A DNA stretch of 6,800 nt from JBEIVB01 sp040374085 (GCA_040374085.1 JBEIVB010000119.1:1-6800), one strand, 5' to 3'; counted from the first letter of the stretch, positions 1-6,080 are shown. Notes: generated by a model from the letters alone, not told the origin. Numbers and translations: made by a program.

Positions 1-560
1 ACAACCAAATTGCCCTCCTTTTGCGCAAGGGCAATAACCTCATGCAGAACATCCTCGGCCTTTTGAACCGAGTCGGCATCGAAATAAAATCCGGCCACTG
101 CTAACAATGCGCGAGATTTTAACTCGGTGTCGCCTGATTTAGCAGCATGAGAAAGAGCTTGCTGGAGGTTTTGCCAGGAGCCCTTAGAATCGTAATTTTC
201 TAATAAAACTGAACTCATTCCCAAAGCGGCTTCACCCGCTCTTCTCGGCATGGAGGCTTTCTCTGCTTTTTCTAGGGCTTTCTGATAGAAATACGAAGCA
301 CTGTCGAGTGCAAAACTTGAGTGTAAAAATCTTCCCTTAAGCAGGTAATAATCCACAACCAAGTCAGCAGGGGCGTTTTTTCGTCCCGCCGATAAACCTA
401 ACTCTGAGAGCGCTTTCCCGGTCTCAATCAGGCTTTGGTCAAGGAGTTCATACACCCTCTTTACCCGCCCATTCTGCGGAGGCTCCGCAGCTTGCACACA
501 GGTAAACGCAAGGATGCACAAAGCACCCAACCAAAAGGAATGATGTAGCTTTTGGATCAA
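1..560 (-). CDS. Exported TPR-like helical repeat protein, 3' end outside window
   Basis: This open frame runs leftward off the window edge, so 186 codons of the N-terminal part are visible. The only plausible start is TTG at 560-558, because an in-frame TGA lies at 566-564 with no other start codon between. From that TTG the protein begins MIQKLHHSF, followed by a hydrophobic stretch (about residues 9-21) and an AxA-like cleavage site VQA|AEPP near residue 24, which fits a type I signal peptide. The rest is amphipathic helix pairs resembling tetratricopeptide repeats, for example YFYQKALEKAEK and AEDVLHEVIALAQKEG. The start lies 8 bases after the stop of the upstream lipoprotein gene, so translation is probably coupled. 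In Bacteroidota, exported TPR arrays often precede a membrane helix and a signalling domain such as a histidine kinase or LuxR-type output. Whether that holds here cannot be seen. Helical repeat assignment is fairly sure; function is unknown. Confidence 0.75.
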   Translation of the reverse strand, partial: MIQKLHHSFWLGALCILAFTCVQAAEPPQNGRVKRVYELLDQSLIETGKALSELGLSAGRKNAPADLVVDYYLLKGRFLHSSFALDSASYFYQKALEKAEKASMPRRAGEAALGMSSVLLENYDSKGSWQNLQQALSHAAKSGDTELKSRALLAVAGFYFDADSVQKAEDVLHEVIALAQKEGNLV

Positions 561-568
561 AACTCAGC

Positions 569-601
569 TTAGAAGTTTCGGGTTACCCAACCTTTGCCTT
601 T
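569..601 (-). repeat. Copy 1 of the 33-base 3'-end repeat of the two lipoprotein genes
   Basis: This block encodes the last 10 residues (KGKGWVTRNF) and the stop. It matches 1234-1266 at 31 of 33 bases, including 23 consecutive identical bases (579-601). The two mismatches are synonymous. Directly upstream in coding direction, this copy has one extra AAA codon. Confidence 0.85.
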
Positions 602-1195
602 TTTCAGTTTCCTTCCGTTGCCCACCAATAGAGTTTCTTTACCGGTCTTATTGTCCAGTACGGTTTTATTGGTTCTGATGATTTCGGAAAGATAAACAGG
701 TATTAATGCTTCACCCTCAGCATTTAATAAGCTCGTAAGCTTGTTCAGCTCTTCAGCTGCCAGGCTTTTTTCACTGAATATCAATTCCGTTTGTGTTGGA
801 AAGGTTTGATCAAACTTTCGGGAAGCAAACTCGCCGTCTAATCCTTCTTTTTCATCACGGTATTCCTCCATGAGGGCTTTGTCGCCACAGTAATCGATAG
901 AAAGCGCAGGCTTCCCTTCAATGGTGCACACCATAAAATTATAATACAAAATACCCGTACTTCTAAATTTGAACAGAGAACGGATTTCTAAATACTCCTT
1001 TTTTGCATCATCCCGAAAAAGTCCACCCCAGGCAAAAATTCTGTAGGCAGCATCTATTTTTGATTGTGCTTCCAAAGAAGATGAATCCACAGTTTGTTTT
1101 GCCTCACTGGCATTGCTGCTTTCTTGTTTGGATTGCTGGCCATTGCAGGCTGCCACCGTCACGGCGATGATCATTAACCGGAAAACAAATTTCAT
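569..1195 (-). CDS. Small lipoprotein with the shared GKGWVTRNF tail
   Basis: The gene encodes a 208-residue protein. It starts with a lipoprotein signal peptide: basic residues K2 and R6, a hydrophobic core, and the lipobox V14-A15-A16-C17. A polar Ser/Gln/Glu-rich linker follows (about 18-45), as is common for surface or periplasmic lipoproteins in Bacteroidota. Two further cysteines (about 90 and 103) might form a disulfide, which would suit the redox protein encoded two genes upstream. The C terminus, GRKLKKGKGWVTRNF, almost repeats that of the neighbouring lipoprotein at 1234-1803. A weaker resemblance extends upstream (LLN-x-x-G-E-x-L-x-P-V), so the two are probably diverged paralogues. 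I do not recognise a named family. The gene sits third in a four-gene leftward operon, 38 bases from its upstream neighbour and 8 bases from the next gene. ATG start; no Shine-Dalgarno sequence is evident. Confidence 0.85.
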   Translation of the reverse strand: MKFVFRLMIIAVTVAACNGQQSKQESSNASEAKQTVDSSSLEAQSKIDAAYRIFAWGGLFRDDAKKEYLEIRSLFKFRSTGILYYNFMVCTIEGKPALSIDYCGDKALMEEYRDEKEGLDGEFASRKFDQTFPTQTELIFSEKSLAAEELNKLTSLLNAEGEALIPVYLSEIIRTNKTVLDNKTGKETLLVGNGRKLKKGKGWVTRNF

Positions 1196-1233
1196 AGTAT
1201 TAGGGTGTTATGATTTTTGTGTTTTAATTGTGA

Positions 1234-1266
1234 TTAGAAATTGCGGGTTACCCAACCTTTGCCTTT
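1234..1266 (-). repeat. Copy 2 of the 33-base 3'-end repeat of the two lipoprotein genes
   Basis: Partner of the block at 569-601. The 23 identical bases are 1244-1266. It lacks the extra Lys codon present beside copy 1. Confidence 0.85.
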
Positions 1267-1803
1267 CAGCTTTCTGCCCATTCGAACAAAGGCCGGGTCT
1301 GTAGACTCATTCACCATCAAGAAAACCAAAACCGGCAGGTCTCCCTTGGAATTAAGCAACTCCACTGCATCCTTTTGAACCAAGTCATTGGCAGTTAACA
1401 ACAAAGACCTTGTTCCTGAGCTGATGCTCTTGGCGTTGGCGGGATGGTAATGTGAAGCAGCGTTGGTGGTGATGAGCTCCAGATAGAGGGTATCTCCGAC
1501 TCCCTTTACAAAGTTGTGCGAGGCAATGTCTTTTTCGGGGATGTTTACTTTAACACCGAGTGAACGCTGTAATTTTTCGCCCGATGTGTGCACACAATCG
1601 CTGTCGGAAAGCCACGTGAAGGGCTTATACAAGTCTTCGCCGTTTGCAACGACCACGGCCGCGTCCGGATTTGGCTCGGGCTCGGGGGAAGGTGCTGCTT
1701 CGGGTGCTGGAGCTCCGCATGAAGCAATAAACAAACCGACCGTGCATAGAAGGTTGATGGTTCTGAAGCGTGGACGTTTTTGGCAAAGAATTGTTTTTTT
1801 CAT
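1234..1803 (-). CDS. Small Pro/Glu-linker lipoprotein with the shared GKGWVTRNF tail
   Basis: The product has 189 residues. It has a long basic n-region (K2, K3, K9, R10, R12, R14), a hydrophobic core and the lipobox I26-A27-S28-C29, so it is predicted to be lipidated and membrane-anchored. Residues about 31-47 form a Pro/Ala/Glu linker. The mature domain is short and of unknown family. It has one Cys (70) and several His (72, 96, 118, 120), including an HYH triplet; whether these bind a metal cannot be told. The C terminus is GRKLKGKGWVTRNF, the same tail as the lipoprotein at 569-1195 but one Lys shorter. The preceding 40 residues also align loosely (LLN-S-K-G-D-L-P-V). It starts 10 bases after the stop of the thioredoxin-like gene and belongs to the same leftward operon. 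ATG start with an A-rich leader and no Shine-Dalgarno sequence. Confidence 0.85.
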   Translation of the reverse strand: MKKTILCQKRPRFRTINLLCTVGLFIASCGAPAPEAAPSPEPEPNPDAAVVVANGEDLYKPFTWLSDSDCVHTSGEKLQRSLGVKVNIPEKDIASHNFVKGVGDTLYLELITTNAASHYHPANAKSISSGTRSLLLTANDLVQKDAVELLNSKGDLPVLVFLMVNESTDPAFVRMGRKLKGKGWVTRNF

Positions 1804-1813
1804 GTTGGTATTG

Positions 1814-3019
1814 TTATGGTTTTGGTGTTTTAAACTTGTTTAATGTTTCTACGAGTCCCTCTACAGGTTCTCCATTCTTTTTGGCCATTTCAATGGCTTT
1901 CTCTTCAAGGGCAATGGCTTCGGCTTTCTTTCCCTGTTTGAACCAGATGTTGGCGCGGGTGTCTAGGTTGGCCGGAGCGTTATCTATAGTTAGACAGCGC
2001 TCCATCCAACGATCCAAAACCTCTAGGTCTTTTTCCTTTGCACCGTTTTCGAACGCCCACCAGGCTGCTTCATTTTGCTGCATGGCAAAATCTTTACCTA
2101 TGCCGGTGAAAAAGATGTCGCCCTTGGCCATAACATCTTCTATTTTTCCCATACGCATACTCATGCACATCCCAGCCCAACCCTTGGCCTTTTCGAGCTC
2201 TTGGTGTTTGAGGTCGTTGAGCGTGGAAATACCCGCTTGAAAGGCTTTGCCTGTACTGTCTTGTTGTATAAGACTTTGAAAATAGTTTGCACTTATAGAG
2301 TAGATCAAGCGGTTTACCGAATCGGCGGTGTGTTGTTTGCTCAGCTCATCGGCGTGGTTAACGAGGTAGCGAAATTCGCGGGAGTCGGGGTTGTCGAGAA
2401 ACCCGGTAATCATGGGCCACATATTGGGCGAGCTGAGTTCGCTCTCGGCCTTTGCCGCCATATATGCCTGAAACACTTCTGAGGTTTGCAAGCCGGCCGA
2501 AGCAAGGAGGGTTAGATAATTCTTCATTAGTCCTGTGCTTCGATCTCCGCTTTTGTACGCTTTCTCGAGCCCCCTTAAGTTGCGCTTGGAATCGAGGGCA
2601 ACCTCCCCCAGCTTATGAATGAACTCCTTTGCGGGCATGCTTCCAATTCCGCGGTGAACCACTTCACCATTAGCATCCAAGAATAGCCAGGTAGGATAAC
2701 CCGAAACCTTGTAGCGCTCTGATACGCGGGGGCCTTCGCCCTTTTCCATATTCAGCTTAAGGTTGTGAAACTTTTCGTTATAAAAAGCCGCCACAGTATC
2801 GTTGGTAAACACGTTCTTGGCCATCCATTTGCAAGGACCGCACCAAGACGTATAACCATCCACAAAAACCAACTTGCCCGTTTTCCCCGATTCTTTGAGA
2901 AGCGAATCCAGGTTGCTTGTAGCGAACCTAATGCCTGTGGTGGGTTCAGAAGATTTGGCATAGGAACTTCCCGCAACGAGGAGCATTCCAATAAACGCAG
3001 GCAGTAAAGTTTTTCTCAT
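1814..3019 (-). CDS. Exported thioredoxin-like protein with helical C-terminal half
   Basis: This 401-residue protein has a Sec signal peptide (MRKT, hydrophobic core 5-16, cleavage near SYA|KS at residue 21), which puts it in the periplasm or beyond. A thioredoxin fold follows (about 30-140). It has the redox motif WCGPC with cysteines 60 and 63, preceded by KLVFVDGYTS, and the conserved cis-proline at 109 in GYPTW. The remaining 260 residues are helical, and the end (about 345-395) looks like a tetratricopeptide pair (ANIWFKQGKKAEAIALEEKA). The family is the thioredoxin-fold thiol:disulfide proteins frequent in Bacteroidota. The CGPC pair and cis-Pro suggest real redox activity, reduction or oxidation of exported proteins, but the substrate is unknown. 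It is the first gene of the leftward operon and is divergent from the pRiA4b ORF-3-like gene. Its ATG lies only 4 bases after a -7-like box, so the mRNA may be nearly leaderless. Confidence 0.88.
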   Translation of the reverse strand: MRKTLLPAFIGMLLVAGSSYAKSSEPTTGIRFATSNLDSLLKESGKTGKLVFVDGYTSWCGPCKWMAKNVFTNDTVAAFYNEKFHNLKLNMEKGEGPRVSERYKVSGYPTWLFLDANGEVVHRGIGSMPAKEFIHKLGEVALDSKRNLRGLEKAYKSGDRSTGLMKNYLTLLASAGLQTSEVFQAYMAAKAESELSSPNMWPMITGFLDNPDSREFRYLVNHADELSKQHTADSVNRLIYSISANYFQSLIQQDSTGKAFQAGISTLNDLKHQELEKAKGWAGMCMSMRMGKIEDVMAKGDIFFTGIGKDFAMQQNEAAWWAFENGAKEKDLEVLDRWMERCLTIDNAPANLDTRANIWFKQGKKAEAIALEEKAIEMAKKNGEPVEGLVETLNKFKTPKP

Positions 3020-3023
3020 GCCC

Positions 3024-3031
3024 TAAAGATA
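3024..3031 (-). promoter_or_regulatory. Possible -7 box of the thioredoxin-like operon
   Basis: Read on the minus strand the bases are TATCTTTA, one mismatch from the Bacteroidota -7 consensus TAnnTTTG. The box ends 4 bases before the ATG of the thioredoxin-like gene, so transcription would start at or next to the start codon. No TTTG -33 element is seen at a suitable distance, which keeps confidence low. Confidence 0.35.
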
Positions 3032-3067
3032 CATTTTGCGGCTTTGCGCCCCTCGGTTTTGTATCTT
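3026..3067. repeat. 8-bp inverted repeat in the divergent promoter region
   Basis: AAGATACA at 3026-3033 is the exact reverse complement of TGTATCTT at 3060-3067, with 26 bases between. Each arm contains the core of the outward-facing -7-like box of its own operon. The symmetry may simply reflect two promoters with the same sequence rather than an operator. Confidence 0.6.
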
Positions 3068-3069
3068 CG
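3062..3069 (+). promoter_or_regulatory. Possible -7 box of the pRiA4b ORF-3-like/miaA/MFS operon
   Basis: TATCTTCG is one base from TAnnTTTG and lies 17 bases before the chosen ATG at 3087. TTTG copies upstream at 3035-3038 and 3043-3046 are spaced 23 and 15 bases away, neither of them ideal. The sequence context (a -7 box followed by G/C-rich bases) resembles the tRNA promoter in this window. Confidence 0.4.
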
Positions 3070-3086
3070 GGGCCGATAATTTTTTT

Positions 3087-3749
3087 ATGCCCATTTACCG
3101 ATTCCGAGCCACACTGGAGGAGCACGACGAGGTGTACCGCGATGTGGACATTCGTCCCAACCAAACCTTTGAACAACTATCTGCTGCTCTTGAAGTAAGC
3201 CTCCGATTGGAAGGCCCAGTGGTAGGGACTTTTTTTCTGAGCGACGATTACTACCGCAAAGGCAAGCCCATTCCGCCTACCATCCGCACCCGTAAAGGCG
3301 AGGAGTTGATCACCGAGATCCTCGATTTTGTGGAGGCTCCTCATCAGCGTTTCCTTTTGGAACTGGAGACCCTTGCAGGACCCGTGCACCAGATGCAGTT
3401 GGAGCTGTTGCGCATCATCAAAGACGAGGACAAAAAGCTTGCTTATCCAGCCTGTGTGCGCACTGTGGGGCAGTTGCCTAAGCCCATCCGGAAAAATGCT
3501 CCGCCACCTGTTGTGGATGAAGAAGACTTAAAAGCCAGCGAATCCTTTTTCGAACAGTTGGGAGGAGATGATCAGGAGGCATACCAGGAAGAGGTGCTGG
3601 TTGGGGATTTGGATGAAGAAGACGACACCGTAAAAAGCAATTTGGCCGGCGAGGAGGGAGAAGAGGAAGAGAAAGAAGAGGGGGAAGAGATTCAGGAAGA
3701 GGAAGACGCTTTCGGCGGATTTGGGCACGGCGATGCCGACGAAGATTAA
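3087..3749 (+). CDS. pRiA4b ORF-3-like (IS1096 passenger TnpR-like) protein
   Basis: The product has 220 residues. Residues about 1-145 match the pattern of the plasmid pRiA4b ORF-3 family. They open with a beta-strand start (MPIYRFRATLEEHDEVYRDVDI), then a helix (TFEQLSAALEVSL) and an aromatic/acidic segment with DDYY. The block ends with the typical close, a LELLRIIKDEDK helix and YPACVRTVGQLPKP. The function of this family is not established. The name comes from plasmid and insertion-sequence passengers, but chromosomal copies are common in Bacteroidota and nothing here indicates mobility. The tail (about 155-220) is very acidic and Glu-rich, low in complexity and probably disordered. I chose ATG 3087 over the in-frame TTG at 3036: the family begins with this IYRFR strand, and the TTG lies upstream of the probable promoter. 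Its 3' end overlaps miaA by 17 bases, so the two are probably translated together. Confidence 0.82.
   Translation: MPIYRFRATLEEHDEVYRDVDIRPNQTFEQLSAALEVSLRLEGPVVGTFFLSDDYYRKGKPIPPTIRTRKGEELITEILDFVEAPHQRFLLELETLAGPVHQMQLELLRIIKDEDKKLAYPACVRTVGQLPKPIRKNAPPPVVDEEDLKASESFFEQLGGDDQEAYQEEVLVGDLDEEDDTVKSNLAGEEGEEEEKEEGEEIQEEEDAFGGFGHGDADED
3651..3690 (+). other. 40-base uninterrupted polypurine tract
   Basis: All 40 bases are A or G. They encode the Glu-rich centre of the acidic tail of the pRiA4b ORF-3-like protein, ending 42 bases before the miaA start. A second purine run follows at 3694-3706. Confidence 0.9.
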
Positions 3750-4647
3750 GTCCTCCCCATTGGTGGTGATGGTGTCTGGCCCCACCGCCTCCGGCAAGAG
3801 CCACCTGGCGGTTGCACTGGCCACCCAATTGGGCACCGAGATTGTGGGTGCCGACAGTAGGCAGATTTACCGAGAATTGCCCATCGGCAGCGGCGTAATA
3901 CCGCAGCAGGAGCGCATGGGCATTGCTCACCACCTCATTGGACACCGCAGTGTTTTTGATGCTTACGATGTAACCCATTACGAGCAGGAGGCGCTTCGCA
4001 TCTTGGACGATGTTCTGCCTCGGTATGGAACTGCCGTGGTTTGCGGTGGCACGGGCCTCTATTTGAGGGTTCTGGAGCGCGGCCTCGATGCCATGCCCGA
4101 GGTACCCAGTGAGGTGCGCAAAGAGGTATTGCAAAGGCTCGAGGAGGAAGGCTTGGCGGCTCTTGCGGCTAAGGTCTTGGCCCTCGACCCCGATCTTGGT
4201 TCGGTGCTCGATGCGAACAATCCACGCAGGGTGGCAAGGGCCATGGAGCTGCTAAAAGTGGGGGCAAAACCTTCCCGGCTCAGAATCGGTGCAGGCGTTC
4301 AGCGTCCATTTCGCGTGCTGCGCCTGGGCATGGATCCGGAGCGGTCGGCGTTGTACGAAAACATCAACCAAAGGGTGTTGCAGATGATGCAGCAGGGCTT
4401 GGGAGCCGAGGCCGACGCCTTGTTTGAGCATAGGCACCTGCCGGCTCTTCAAACCCTGGGTTACAGCGAATGGTTTGCCTACAGAGAAGGCAAGCTCGGT
4501 GAGGAAGAGGCCATACACCTCATTCAACAAAACACACGCCGCTATGCCAAGCGCCAGCTCACCTGGTTTCGGAGAGAAACAGAAACCCATTGGCTGACCG
4601 AGCCCAGCGTCGATGAAGCCCTAAAACGCATACACAACACCTTATGA
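3733..4647 (+). CDS. miaA: tRNA dimethylallyltransferase (MiaA)
   Basis: MiaA transfers a dimethylallyl group from DMAPP to N6 of adenosine 37 in tRNAs that read codons beginning with U, forming i6A37 in the cytoplasm. The 304-residue length is normal. The P-loop GPTASGKS is at 16-23. The conserved ADSRQIYRE segment is at 40-48, its Asp41 corresponding to the catalytic aspartate. HHLIG follows at 66-70 and GGTGLY at 105-110. The basic NPRRVARAMEL helix lies near 175, and the C-terminal NTRRYAKRQLTWFR signature near 280. The usual TAKP-like motif after the DSRQIY segment reads GSGVIP here, a small departure. ATG 3733 is preferred to an in-frame TTG at 3721; either overlaps the end of the upstream gene. 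The stop overlaps the start of the transporter gene (ATGA). Assignment is very secure. Confidence 0.97.
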   Translation: MPTKIKSSPLVVMVSGPTASGKSHLAVALATQLGTEIVGADSRQIYRELPIGSGVIPQQERMGIAHHLIGHRSVFDAYDVTHYEQEALRILDDVLPRYGTAVVCGGTGLYLRVLERGLDAMPEVPSEVRKEVLQRLEEEGLAALAAKVLALDPDLGSVLDANNPRRVARAMELLKVGAKPSRLRIGAGVQRPFRVLRLGMDPERSALYENINQRVLQMMQQGLGAEADALFEHRHLPALQTLGYSEWFAYREGKLGEEEAIHLIQQNTRRYAKRQLTWFRRETETHWLTEPSVDEALKRIHNTL

Positions 4648-5888
4648 AAACGCTGCTCAGAAGTTACCTCCGCTTGGAGCAGCCCATTCTGGATGTGATT
4701 GTGGCCGAGTTCTTTGTGCAGCTCGTCAACACCAGCCTCTTTGCCATACAGCTCATCTACATGCAGAAAGCGGGCTACACCGATTTTCAGGGGGCCAGCT
4801 TCATCTCATATCGATTTTTGGGCGTGTTGCTGCTGGCGGTGCCCTTGGGCTTGTTTATAAAAGGTCGCCGATTGATGCCCCTGTTCCGCGTTTCGGTGCT
4901 CACCGGTCCGCCTCTTGCTTTGCTCATCGTGTATGCCATTGCCCACCATCAGGATGGACTCTTAAAGGTGGCCCAGTTCCTGTGGGGCATTTCGTTTACC
5001 CTCATTCAGATTCCGGTCTTGCCCTACATCTTGCGCAATGCCGCCAAAGAGGGGCAAACGGAGGCCATCTCCCTCAGCTACTCCACCTTCAGCTTTGCAG
5101 GCATTGTGGGTGGACTCTTGCTGGCGGTGCTCAATGCCCTCAACCCCATGCTGTTTACCGAAGAGGTGCTGCTCAACCTAATGGTGGGCCTCAGTGCCAT
5201 CAGCATCTGGTTTGTGTTTCGCATACGCTTTACGGAGCACGTTGCTGTGCTCACCACCAAGCGCCGGAACTTGAAGGAGTTCGATTGGGGCCTCATTGTG
5301 CGCGGTCTCACCCCAACCCTCATCATTGCGGTTGGAGCCGGGTTAACCATTCCCTTCATCAGCATTTTCTTTTACAACGTACATCACCTCGATACCGATG
5401 CGTTCAGCCTTCTAAACAGTGTGGGCGCTGTTTTGGTGGCCATTTCTGCCTTGCTGGTGCCCACCATTAAACGTACAATAGGTTATAAAATTGCCATACC
5501 CACTACCCAAAGCTTTGCCGTGTTGGCCTTGATTTTACTGGCCACCACCCAGTTTTATGCTCAACTCGGCATCGCGCTCTACATTGCCATGATGTGTTTT
5601 CTGCTGCGTCAACCCCTCATGAACATGGCCGGACCCATGACCAGCGAGCTGGTGATGAATTACGTTGGGCGGCGCAATCAGGAGATTGTGAGTGCCCTCA
5701 CCGCCGCCATCTGGAGCGGAAGCTGGTTCATCTCCAGCCGCATCTTCGCCGCCTTGCGCGAGGCCGGAATCGATTATGTTTACGTGTTTCTCATCACAGC
5801 CTTCCTCTACGGCGTGGGCGTGGTATGGTACTATGCCCTCATCCTCGACTACGTGAAACGCGAACAGATGGGCTTGCTGGAGGATTGA
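4644..5888 (+). CDS. MFS-type transporter, about 12 membrane helices
   Basis: The protein has 414 residues and is strongly hydrophobic, with about 12 predicted membrane segments in two halves. A cytoplasmic loop rich in basic residues (about 195-215, TTKRRNLKEFD) separates them, the usual layout of the major facilitator superfamily. Short basic loops follow helices 2 (KGRR) and 8 (PTIKRTIGYK), where MFS proteins carry their conserved basic turns. Late in the protein, MTSELVMNYVGRRNQEIVSALTA resembles the region before helix 11 in drug/sugar-efflux type MFS members of Bacteroidota. The substrate cannot be read from the sequence. It begins inside the miaA stop (ATGA, 4-base overlap), so expression is probably coupled to miaA, but a functional link to tRNA modification is not implied. 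No clear terminator separates it from the tRNA gene 57 bases downstream. Confidence 0.85.
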   Translation: MKTLLRSYLRLEQPILDVIVAEFFVQLVNTSLFAIQLIYMQKAGYTDFQGASFISYRFLGVLLLAVPLGLFIKGRRLMPLFRVSVLTGPPLALLIVYAIAHHQDGLLKVAQFLWGISFTLIQIPVLPYILRNAAKEGQTEAISLSYSTFSFAGIVGGLLLAVLNALNPMLFTEEVLLNLMVGLSAISIWFVFRIRFTEHVAVLTTKRRNLKEFDWGLIVRGLTPTLIIAVGAGLTIPFISIFFYNVHHLDTDAFSLLNSVGAVLVAISALLVPTIKRTIGYKIAIPTTQSFAVLALILLATTQFYAQLGIALYIAMMCFLLRQPLMNMAGPMTSELVMNYVGRRNQEIVSALTAAIWSGSWFISSRIFAALREAGIDYVYVFLITAFLYGVGVVWYYALILDYVKREQMGLLED

Positions 5889-5905
5889 GAAATTTCCCTG
5901 GGCCA

Positions 5906-5935
5906 TTTGGTGAGTACATTTTTCTGCTATATTTG
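5906..5935 (+). promoter_or_regulatory. Bacteroidota-type promoter of tRNA-Arg
   Basis: A -33 element TTTG (5906-5909) and a perfect -7 element TATATTTG (5928-5935, consensus TAnnTTTG) are 18 bases apart, close to the spacing reported for the Bacteroidota housekeeping sigma factor. Transcription would begin only a few bases before the mature tRNA 5' end at 5946. Confidence 0.8.
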
Positions 5936-5945
5936 CAGCCCGTTT

Positions 5946-6022
5946 GGACCTGTAGCTTAATTGGATAGAGCATCTGACTACGGATCAGAAGGTTAGGGGT
6001 TCGACTCCCTTCAGGTCCACCA
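5946..6022 (+). tRNA. tRNA-Arg, anticodon ACG, CCA encoded
   Basis: The full cloverleaf can be drawn. The acceptor stem is 5946-5952 with 6012-6018, seven Watson-Crick pairs. The D arm is 5955-5971 and the anticodon stem 5973-5977 with 5985-5989. The anticodon is A5980-C5981-G5982, and the T arm is 5995-6011 with the TTCGA loop. The discriminator is A6019 and the 3' CCA is encoded at 6020-6022. Anticodon ACG reads CGN arginine codons after A34 is deaminated to inosine by TadA. Position 37 is G5983, so this tRNA is not a substrate of the neighbouring MiaA, which needs A37. The gene forms its own unit, with a promoter 11 bases upstream and a terminator 9 bases downstream. Confidence 0.98.
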
Positions 6023-6030
6023 CCGGAACC

Positions 6031-6069
6031 AAAACTCCTGTTTTCCTCGTGAAAGTGGGAGTTTTTTTT
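6031..6069 (+). terminator. Intrinsic terminator of the tRNA-Arg unit
   Basis: AAAACTCC at 6031-6038 pairs with GGAGTTTT at 6058-6065. The stem continues inward through G-T wobbles (6039-6041 with 6055-6057) and TTTC/GAAA (6042-6045 with 6051-6054) to a 5-base loop at 6046-6050, giving about 15 pairs. An eight-T run (6062-6069) follows. The reverse strand has only four T after the stem, so it could also weakly stop the convergent gene at 6125-6496. Confidence 0.88.
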
Positions 6070-6080
6070 GGGGGATGAAT

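Noticed and set aside
1770..2240. Plus-strand open frame opposite the thioredoxin-like gene
   Set aside because: It is a shadow of a gene with clear signal peptide, CGPC and cis-Pro, and has no recognisable motif.
3036..3086. N-terminal extension of the pRiA4b ORF-3-like protein from a TTG at 3036
   Set aside because: It would add 17 residues unlike the family start and would place the probable -7 box inside the coding region. ATG 3087 gives the expected IYRFR beginning.
3087..3749. Sign of an insertion sequence, suggested by the IS1096 passenger family name
   Set aside because: There is no transposase, no terminal inverted repeats and no target duplication. The gene overlaps miaA and is embedded in an ordinary operon.
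3478..4134. Long minus-strand open frame opposite the pRiA4b ORF-3-like gene and miaA
   Set aside because: It is antisense to two well-supported genes and its composition (Leu/Pro/Arg/His-rich) reflects their codons. No domain is visible.
4982..5470. Plus-strand open frame inside the transporter gene, rich in His, Cys and Gln
   Set aside because: It is an out-of-frame reading of the hydrophobic MFS coding sequence.
3733..6022. Functional pairing of miaA with the nearby tRNA-Arg
   Set aside because: MiaA needs A36-A37 in the anticodon loop. This tRNA has G36 and G37, so it is not a substrate, and the tRNA has its own promoter.
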